Positions 58,734-64,000 of a stretch of 64,000 nt of DNA are shown here, in pieces. Made by a program: the position numbers and the translations under genes. This DNA comes from Pseudomonas putida. GTDB taxonomy: Bacteria > Pseudomonadota > Gammaproteobacteria > Pseudomonadales > Pseudomonadaceae. The stretch spans positions 62,001-126,000 of the forward strand of contig NZ_JAETZZ010000011.1 in the NCBI RefSeq assembly GCF_022627325.1, written 5' to 3'. Under the pieces are notes generated by a model, which had not been told where the DNA came from, ran no database searches, and saw only the letters and a list, made by a program, of their open reading frames with translations. Position 1 is the first letter of the stretch, and each line of letters begins with the position of its first letter.

Positions 58734-59912
58734 CTACTTGGACAGATACCGCATCCCATCCTCCAACCCTTGCAAGGTCAGCGGATACATCTTGTCCTCG
58801 ATCAGGTCACGCACCAGGTGTGTCGATGCGGTGTAATCCCAGGCCTGTTTCGGGTACGGGTTGATCCAGATGATCTTCTTGAATTTCGCCATGAAGCGCT
58901 GCATCCACACATACCCGGCCTCTTCGTTCCAGTGCTCCACACTGCCACCGGGCTGGGTGATCTCATAAGGCGCCATGGCCGCATCACCGACGAACACCAC
59001 CTTGTAGTCATCGCCATACTTGTGCAGCAGGTCGAAGGTGGAGAAGCGCTCCGAAGTACGCCGCAGGTTGTTCTTCCACACCGACTCGTAAACGAAGTTG
59101 TGGAAGTAGTAATACTCCAGGTGCTTGAACTCGGTCTTGCAGGCCGAAAACAGCTCTTCGCAGACTTTGACATGGGCATCCATCGAGCCGCCGATGTCGA
59201 ACAGCAACAGCAGCTTGACCGTGTTGCGCCGCTCAGGGCGCATCTGGATGTTCAACAGCCCGGCGTCACGTGCGGTATGGTCGATGGTGCCATCGATGTC
59301 CAGCTCTTCGGCGGCGCCTTCGCGGGCGAACTTGCGCAGCCGGCGCAGGGCCAGCTTGATGTTGCGCGTGCCCAACTCCACTTGGTCGTCGAGGTTCTTG
59401 TACTCGCGCTGGTCCCAGACCTTCACCGCCTTGCCCTGACGTTTGCCGGCGTCGCCCACGCGGATGCCTTCGGGGTTGAAACCGCCAGAGCCGAACGGGC
59501 TGGTACCGCCGGTGCCGATCCACTTGTTGCCACCGGCGTGGCGCTCCTTCTGCTCTTCGAGGCGTTTCTTGAATTCCTCGATGAGTTTGTCCAGGCCGCC
59601 CAGCGACTGGATCTGCGCGCGCTCCTCATCTGTCAGCGAGCGCTCGAACTCCTTGCGCAGCCAGTCTTCCGGGATCAGCGCTTCGAGATGCCGGTCGAGG
59701 TTCTCCAGGCCCTTGAAGTAAGCCGAGAACGCCCGGTCGAACTTGTCGAAATGGCGCTCGTCCTTCACCAGGATGGCCCGTGCCAGGTAGTAGAACTCGT
59801 CCATATCGGCGAACACCACACGCTGTTGCAGGGCGTTGAGCAGGTCGAGCAGTTCGCGCACCGATACCGGCACCTTGGCCGCACGCATTTCGTTGAACAG
59901 GTTGAGCAGCAT
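58734..59912 (-). CDS. VWA-domain protein (CoxE/YehP-like), partner of MoxR ATPase
   Basis: A 392-residue protein. The N-terminal half is helical and charged; the C-terminal half is a von Willebrand factor A domain with the MIDAS motif DIGGSMD at residues 239-245. It matches the CoxE-like group. Such proteins work with a MoxR AAA+ ATPase, encoded here 12 bp upstream on the same strand, in metal insertion or complex assembly. Client unknown. It is convergent with pxpC. Confidence 0.85.
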   Translation of the reverse strand: MLLNLFNEMRAAKVPVSVRELLDLLNALQQRVVFADMDEFYYLARAILVKDERHFDKFDRAFSAYFKGLENLDRHLEALIPEDWLRKEFERSLTDEERAQIQSLGGLDKLIEEFKKRLEEQKERHAGGNKWIGTGGTSPFGSGGFNPEGIRVGDAGKRQGKAVKVWDQREYKNLDDQVELGTRNIKLALRRLRKFAREGAAEELDIDGTIDHTARDAGLLNIQMRPERRNTVKLLLLFDIGGSMDAHVKVCEELFSACKTEFKHLEYYYFHNFVYESVWKNNLRRTSERFSTFDLLHKYGDDYKVVFVGDAAMAPYEITQPGGSVEHWNEEAGYVWMQRFMAKFKKIIWINPYPKQAWDYTASTHLVRDLIEDKMYPLTLQGLEDGMRYLSK

Positions 59913-59924
59913 GGCCGGCTCCTG

Positions 59925-60770
59925 TCAGCGGTTGCCGCGCCGGCTCATGAAGGCCAGGCGTTCGAGCAGTTGAACGTCCTGCTCATTTTTCACCAGGGCC
60001 CCGGCCAGCGGCGGGATGGCCTTGGTCGGGTCGCGCTCGCGCAATACCGCTTCGCCGATGTTGTCGGCCATCAACAGCTTGAGCCAGTCGACCAGCTCGC
60101 TGGTGGAGGGCTTTTTCTTCAGCCCCGGCACCTTGCGCACGTCGAAGAACACGTCAAGCGCTTCGCTGACCAGCGATTGCTTGATGTTGGGGTAGTGCAC
60201 ATCGACGATCTGCTGCAGGGTGTCGCGGTCCGGGAAGGCGATGTAGTGGAAGAAGCAGCGGCGCAAGAACGCGTCGGGCAGCTCTTTTTCGTTGTTGGAG
60301 GTGATGATGATGATCGGGCGTTGCTTGGCCTTGATGGTTTCGTCGATTTCATAGACGTAGAACTCCATCTTGTCGAGTTCCTGCAACAGGTCGTTGGGGA
60401 ACTCGATATCGGCCTTGTCGATCTCGTCGATCAGCAGGATCACCCGCTCCTCGGCCTCGAAGGCTTCCCAGAGCTTGCCCTTCTTCAGGTAGTTGCGCAC
60501 ATCGTGGACTTTTTCAGTGCCCAGCTGCGAGTCGCGCAGGCGGCTGACCGCGTCGTACTCATAGAGGCCCTGGTGGGCCTTGGTGGTGGATTTGATGTGC
60601 CAGGTGATCAGGCGCGCGCCGAACGAGGCGGCCAGCTGTTCGGCGAGCATGGTCTTGCCGGTGCCTGGCTCGCCCTTGACCAGCAATGGGCGTTCGAGGG
60701 TGATGGCCGCGTTGACCGCCAGTTTCAGGTCGTCTGTGGCGACGTAGTCGCGGGTGCCTTCGAACTTCAT
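59925..60770 (-). CDS. MoxR-family AAA+ ATPase
   Basis: A 281-residue ATPase starting MKFEGTRDYVATDD. Walker A is GEPGTGKT at residues 33-40, Walker B VILLIDEIDKAD and sensor 1 IIITSNNEKELPDAFLRR. A longer frame begins 26 codons earlier across a REP element and is rejected. It forms a two-gene operon with the VWA protein 12 bp downstream. MoxR/VWA pairs are chaperone-like systems for maturation of enzymes; the client here is not evident. Confidence 0.9.
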   Translation of the reverse strand: MKFEGTRDYVATDDLKLAVNAAITLERPLLVKGEPGTGKTMLAEQLAASFGARLITWHIKSTTKAHQGLYEYDAVSRLRDSQLGTEKVHDVRNYLKKGKLWEAFEAEERVILLIDEIDKADIEFPNDLLQELDKMEFYVYEIDETIKAKQRPIIIITSNNEKELPDAFLRRCFFHYIAFPDRDTLQQIVDVHYPNIKQSLVSEALDVFFDVRKVPGLKKKPSTSELVDWLKLLMADNIGEAVLRERDPTKAIPPLAGALVKNEQDVQLLERLAFMSRRGNR

Positions 60771-60800
60771 TGGGAATGTCCTCTGCGGGGTGCCTGTTGC

Positions 60801-60832
60801 GGCCCTATCGCCGGCTTGCCGGCGATAGGGCC
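60801..60832. repeat. REP palindrome upstream of the MoxR gene
   Basis: GGCCCTATCGCCGGC and GCCGGCGATAGGGCC around TT. Unlike most other REPs in the window it is not at a convergent junction but 31 bp upstream of the moxR start, between two genes of the same (minus) strand. It could fold within the 5' leader of the moxR transcript. Confidence 0.85.
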
Positions 60833-60938
60833 AGTACAGGCAACACATGTTTATCGTTTGTCAGCGACTATACCCCGGCCCCAGGCGGCTGCAAACGCAG
60901 ACCGGGTATTCAGTCCCTGAATGGCTCGTCACGCCTGT

Positions 60939-62012
60939 TCAGTCGGAATCAGGCGCAGGCTGCTCATAGCGTGCGTTGAACGCCTGGACGAAGCCGTTGC
61001 GCAAAATCTGCAAAAACGCCTCGAAGGCGCTGATGTTCTGCTGGTGCACGCTGCCGCTGAGCTCCACACGGGTGGCGAACTGGTTTTTCGGCTGGTTCTT
61101 CAACACCGTTTCGCTGGCCCCGACCAGTGCTTCCCACACCGAGCGGAAAAAGCCTTTGTCCTTGTCCTCTATGTCCTGCTGCCAGTTGAACACGTCCACG
61201 TCGCGCAGCAACGGCTTGATGTAGCCGTTGAGCCGGCCGTTTTCCGCCTGGGCCTCGATCACCACATCGCCGTGCCCGGCATTGAAATCGAACTTGCCAT
61301 AGGCACTGGCGAAGTCGTTCAGCCTGCGCAGCTCCAGGCCAGTTGCGCGCAGCCGGAATTCGAAATCATCGAAGTCGCTGAACGGGTCGAAGGTCGCGCG
61401 GCTCTCGACCTTGGCGTCGCCCAGCAGCAGGGCCTTGGCTTCGAAACTGGCGTCGCGCCGGCCTTTTTCGTCACGTACGTTGGTCAGGTTGCGGATGTTG
61501 GCGTCGAGCCGGGTGGCCTTGAGATCGACCGGCGGCTTGGAGTTGAAGTTGTGAAACGTGAGCGTGCCGTCATCGATGCGCACATCGTTGAGGGTGATCG
61601 GCAGCAGCTTCTCCAGTTGTTGGCGCCAGTCTGTACCTTGGCCGGTCTGAGAGTCCTGCTTGTCGCCGCCGTCGACGAAGTTGAGCTCGGGGCGTAGGAA
61701 GGTGACTTCGGCGACCACGGCATGGTCGTACCACAGCGCGTGCCAGCTCACCGACAGGTCGATCAGTGGCGCATCGAGCAGTGGCACCGGGACTTTGCCG
61801 CTGGTCTTGACGATCTTCAAGCCCTCGATCTGGTAGGCACCGCGCCACCAGGCCAGCTCGACGTCCGTGACCTGGCCACGGTACTCACCCATATCTGCCA
61901 ACTTGTCGTTGAGGTAGTCGCGCACCAGGTAAGGCAGCGCCAGGTGCAGTGCCACCAACAGCACGACCAGGCTGGCCAGGCCGACCAGTGGCCAGCGATA
62001 ACGCGCTTTCAT
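60939..62012 (-). CDS. DUF748/AsmA-like membrane-anchored protein
   Basis: A 357-residue protein starting MKARYRWPLVGLASLVVLLV, after GGAGA; an upstream Met is rejected. One N-terminal membrane helix precedes a periplasmic region (ELNFVDGGDK, LPITLNDVRIDDGTLTFHNF and so on) with the repeated beta-strand pattern of DUF748/AsmA-like proteins involved in outer membrane lipid transport or envelope integrity. A single gene, divergent from cysK. Confidence 0.78.
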   Translation of the reverse strand: MKARYRWPLVGLASLVVLLVALHLALPYLVRDYLNDKLADMGEYRGQVTDVELAWWRGAYQIEGLKIVKTSGKVPVPLLDAPLIDLSVSWHALWYDHAVVAEVTFLRPELNFVDGGDKQDSQTGQGTDWRQQLEKLLPITLNDVRIDDGTLTFHNFNSKPPVDLKATRLDANIRNLTNVRDEKGRRDASFEAKALLLGDAKVESRATFDPFSDFDDFEFRLRATGLELRRLNDFASAYGKFDFNAGHGDVVIEAQAENGRLNGYIKPLLRDVDVFNWQQDIEDKDKGFFRSVWEALVGASETVLKNQPKNQFATRVELSGSVHQQNISAFEAFLQILRNGFVQAFNARYEQPAPDSD

Positions 62013-62144
62013 CGCAGCAATCTCCAAGGCGGGTGGTGCGGTTGACCGCACGCCGCCTGGGCGAGTTCGAACGGACTTTACGGGCCAACGGGGCAGGCTT
62101 ACCCTTTAAGTCTTTCCCTGCCACTTCATGCCAAGGACCCTGCC

Positions 62145-63119
62145 ATGAGCCGTATCTACGCAGACAACGCCCATTCCATCGGCAATACGCCGCTGGTGCA
62201 GATCAACCGCATCGCCCCGCGCGGGGTGACCATCCTTGCCAAGATCGAAGGGCGCAACCCTGGGTACTCGGTCAAGTGCCGCATCGGCGCGAGCATGGTC
62301 TGGGACGCCGAGGGCAGCGGCAAGCTCAAGCCCGGCATGACCATCGTCGAGCCGACTTCAGGCAACACCGGTATTGGCCTGGCCTTCGTCGCCGCCGCCC
62401 GGGGTTACAAACTGCTCCTGACCATGCCGGCCTCGATGAGCCTGGAGCGTCGCAAGGTGCTGAAGGCCCTGGGCGCCGAGCTGGTGTTGACCGAGCCTGC
62501 CAAGGGCATGAAAGGCGCGATTGAGAAGGCCAACGAGATCGTCGCTTCGGACCCGTCGCAGTACTTCCTGCCAGGCCAGTTCGACAACCCGGCCAACCCG
62601 GCCATTCATGAAAAGACCACTGGCCCGGAAATCTGGAACGACACTGACGGTGCGGTCGACGTGCTGGTGGCCGGTGTGGGCACCGGTGGCACCATTACTG
62701 GCGTGTCGCGCTATATCAAGCACACCCAGGGCAAGGCGATCCTTTCGGTGGCGGTCGAACCTGTGGCCTCGCCGCTGATCAGCCAGACCTTGGCCGGTGA
62801 GGAGCTCAAGCCCAGCCCGCACAAGATCCAGGGCATCGGTGCCGGCTTTGTGCCGAAGAACCTTGACCTGTCGATCGTCGATCAGGTCGAGACCGTGACC
62901 GATGACGAGGCCAAGGCGATGGCCATCCGCCTGATGCAGGAGGAGGGGATCCTTTGCGGCATTTCCTGTGGCGCGGCGATGGCGGCGGCGGTGCGGCTTG
63001 CGGAAAAGCCGGAGATGCAGGGTAAGACCATCGTCGTGATCCTGCCCGACTCCGGTGAGCGCTACCTGTCGAGCATGCTGTTTGCCGACATGTTCAGCGA
63101 GCAGGAGAATCAGCAGTAA
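62145..63119 (+). CDS. cysK: Cysteine synthase A (O-acetylserine sulfhydrylase)
   Basis: A 324-residue PLP enzyme forming cysteine from O-acetylserine and sulfide. Schiff-base Lys K44 is in NPGYSVKCRIG; the substrate loop is PTSGNTGIGLAFVAAARGY; the phosphate cup is GTGGTITGVSRY. IKCRIGASM-type ending with Lys in a KCRIG context and length are usual for CysK. C-terminal CGISCGAAMAAA and LPDSGERYLSSMLF complete the family. Confidence 0.93.
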   Translation: MSRIYADNAHSIGNTPLVQINRIAPRGVTILAKIEGRNPGYSVKCRIGASMVWDAEGSGKLKPGMTIVEPTSGNTGIGLAFVAAARGYKLLLTMPASMSLERRKVLKALGAELVLTEPAKGMKGAIEKANEIVASDPSQYFLPGQFDNPANPAIHEKTTGPEIWNDTDGAVDVLVAGVGTGGTITGVSRYIKHTQGKAILSVAVEPVASPLISQTLAGEELKPSPHKIQGIGAGFVPKNLDLSIVDQVETVTDDEAKAMAIRLMQEEGILCGISCGAAMAAAVRLAEKPEMQGKTIVVILPDSGERYLSSMLFADMFSEQENQQ

Positions 63120-63217
63120 GCGGCAAGCGGCAAGCTGCAAGCTAAAGCGGACTGTGGGGGCCTTTCGCTTGAGGCTTGAAGCTTGAAGCTTGAAGCTTGA
63201 AGCTTGCGGCTTTCGTT
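63120..63217. repeat. Heptamer tandem array with inverted flanks, second copy
   Basis: A GCGGCAAGCGGCAAGCTGCA flank starts just after the cysK stop, followed by a GC-rich spacer, then GCTTGAG and five exact tandem GCTTGAA copies (63174-63208), ending in GCTTGCGGCT. The layout matches the element at 13034-13146 (CTGCAAGC-type left arm, AAGC spacer, heptamers, GCTTGCxGCT right arm), so this is a dispersed element family, not chance. Confidence 0.8.
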
Positions 63218-63347
63218 TATTGCAAAATCTTCATGAGTGAGTTCTCGCCCGGGTTGTTTTTACCTAGGCGTGATGGGTTTATGATGGCCGGATGATTTTT
63301 ATTGGGGGCAGGCAGCGCTGGCCTGCGCCCTCTCCAAGGAGTGTTGC

Positions 63348-64000
63348 ATGACCTTTTCCTTCGTCGCCAAGGCAGGTGTCCTGCTGGTTTTTTTCGGCAG
63401 CGTGCTGTTCGTTCACCTGCGCGGCAAGGCTCGGTTGCCGGTCCTGCGCCAGTTCGTCAACCATTCCGCGCTGTTCGCCCCCTACAACGCGTTGATGTAC
63501 CTGTTCTCCGGGGTGCCGTCCAAGCCCTACCTCGACCGCCAGCGCTTCCCTGAACTGGACGTGCTCAAGGACAACTGGCAGCAGATCCGTGAGGAGGCCA
63601 TGCGCCTGTTCGATGAGGGCTACATCCGCGCTGCTGAAAAAGACAACGACGCAGGCTTCGGCTCGTTCTTCAAGAAGGGCTGGAAGCGCTTCTACCTGAA
63701 GTGGTACGACAAACCGCTGCCGTCGGCCGAGGCGCTGTGCCCCAAGACCGTCGAACTGGTCAGCGCCATTCCCAACGTCAAAGGCGCCATGTTTGCCCTG
63801 TTGCCCGGTGGCAGCCACCTCAACCCGCACCGCGACCCCTTCGCCGGTTCGCTGCGTTATCACTTGGGCTTGTCCACGCCGAACTCCGACAATTGCCGCA
63901 TCTACGTCGACGGCCAGGCCTACGCCTGGCGCGATGGCGAAGACGTGATGTTCGACGAAACCTACGTGCACTGGGTCAAGAACGAAACCGACGTCACCCG
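63348..64000 (+). CDS. lpxO: Aspartyl/asparaginyl beta-hydroxylase family protein (LpxO-like), 5' part
   Basis: The first 217 codons of a protein that runs off the right edge. It starts MTFSFVAKAGVLLVFFGSVL with a hydrophobic membrane helix after AAGGAG and continues to the non-haem iron dioxygenase core: ALLPGGSHLNPHRDPFAGSL, where H and D of HxD bind iron, followed by HLGLSTPNSDNCRIYV and GEDVMFDETYVHWVKN, the latter holding the second His. LpxO hydroxylates lipid A acyl chains in the inner membrane. The C-terminus is missing in this window. Confidence 0.8.
   Translation, partial: MTFSFVAKAGVLLVFFGSVLFVHLRGKARLPVLRQFVNHSALFAPYNALMYLFSGVPSKPYLDRQRFPELDVLKDNWQQIREEAMRLFDEGYIRAAEKDNDAGFGSFFKKGWKRFYLKWYDKPLPSAEALCPKTVELVSAIPNVKGAMFALLPGGSHLNPHRDPFAGSLRYHLGLSTPNSDNCRIYVDGQAYAWRDGEDVMFDETYVHWVKNETDVT

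Noticed and set aside
58704..60920. 738-codon plus-strand frame across the VWA and MoxR genes
   Set aside because: Antisense to two genes with clear MIDAS and Walker motifs; it only reflects codon bias.

Overview
The window looks like a core-chromosome segment of a fluorescent Pseudomonas of the P. putida group. Gene content and order (CDF transporter, McpU-like chemoreceptor, APC permease, nadA, bepA-like, tusA-like, perM-like, bcp, gcvR, dapA, bamC, MBL hydrolase, purC, tRNA-Ser) match what I recall of the P. putida layout. The DNA is GC-rich, and about 35-bp REP sequences with a CCGGC..GCCGG core, typical of that group, sit between genes. No phage, complete insertion sequence, plasmid gene or CRISPR array was seen.

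Layout. 1-1.8 kb: a cytochrome c-like protein and a sugar/sorbitol dehydrogenase small-subunit-like protein cut by the window edge. 2-6.5 kb: CDF metal transporter, dCache chemoreceptor (McpU-like) and amino acid/polyamine permease. 7-18 kb: housekeeping genes ydgA-like, nadA, bepA-like, tusA-like, perM-like, bcp, gcvR, dapA, bamC, MBL hydrolase, purC and tRNA-Ser(CGA). 18.3-23 kb: an accessory polyol locus (transaldolase, FGGY kinase, LacI-type regulator, ribitol-dehydrogenase-like SDR) carrying four copies of one 16-bp palindromic operator. 23.4-26.6 kb: malate:quinone oxidoreductase with a signal peptide, then a divergent arsR/xenA pair sharing a palindromic operator. 26.6-34.2 kb: a complete 4-hydroxyproline catabolic operon (permease, 2-epimerase, deaminase, ketoglutarate semialdehyde dehydrogenase, FAD dehydrogenase) with a divergent PAS-AraC regulator. 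34.1-40.3 kb: a molybdenum module (LysR regulator, moaB, moaA, bestrophin-like channel, FdhF/YdeP-type oxidoreductase), in which moaB and the oxidoreductase share a 15-bp promoter motif. 40.3-53.7 kb: Lrp regulator with a divergent PLP enzyme, RNase D/YcgL/YcgN block, small hypothetical proteins, RNA methyltransferase, YajD, a cNMP-domain protein, oligopeptidase B and a YafJ amidotransferase. 54-58.7 kb: 5-oxoproline use (LysR, MFS transporter, pxpABC). 58.7-64 kb: a MoxR ATPase/VWA pair, a DUF748 protein, cysK and the 5' part of an lpxO-like hydroxylase.

How the parts fit. Three catabolic modules (polyol, hydroxyproline, 5-oxoproline) each carry their own regulator, two of them with an obvious transporter. 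The polyol locus has none, so its uptake must be encoded elsewhere. Convergent gene ends are repeatedly filled by REP palindromes, a heptamer-repeat hairpin element or simple stem-loops, which suggests they act as bidirectional terminators.

The best leads are the four-operator polyol regulon next to tRNA-Ser, the shared promoter signature of the molybdenum module, a gluzincin-like exported protein that has lost its HEXXH zinc site, and the self-overlapping operator of arsR/xenA. I found no entirely new multi-gene system. Gene identities come from recognised motifs and remembered family sequences, not from database searches.
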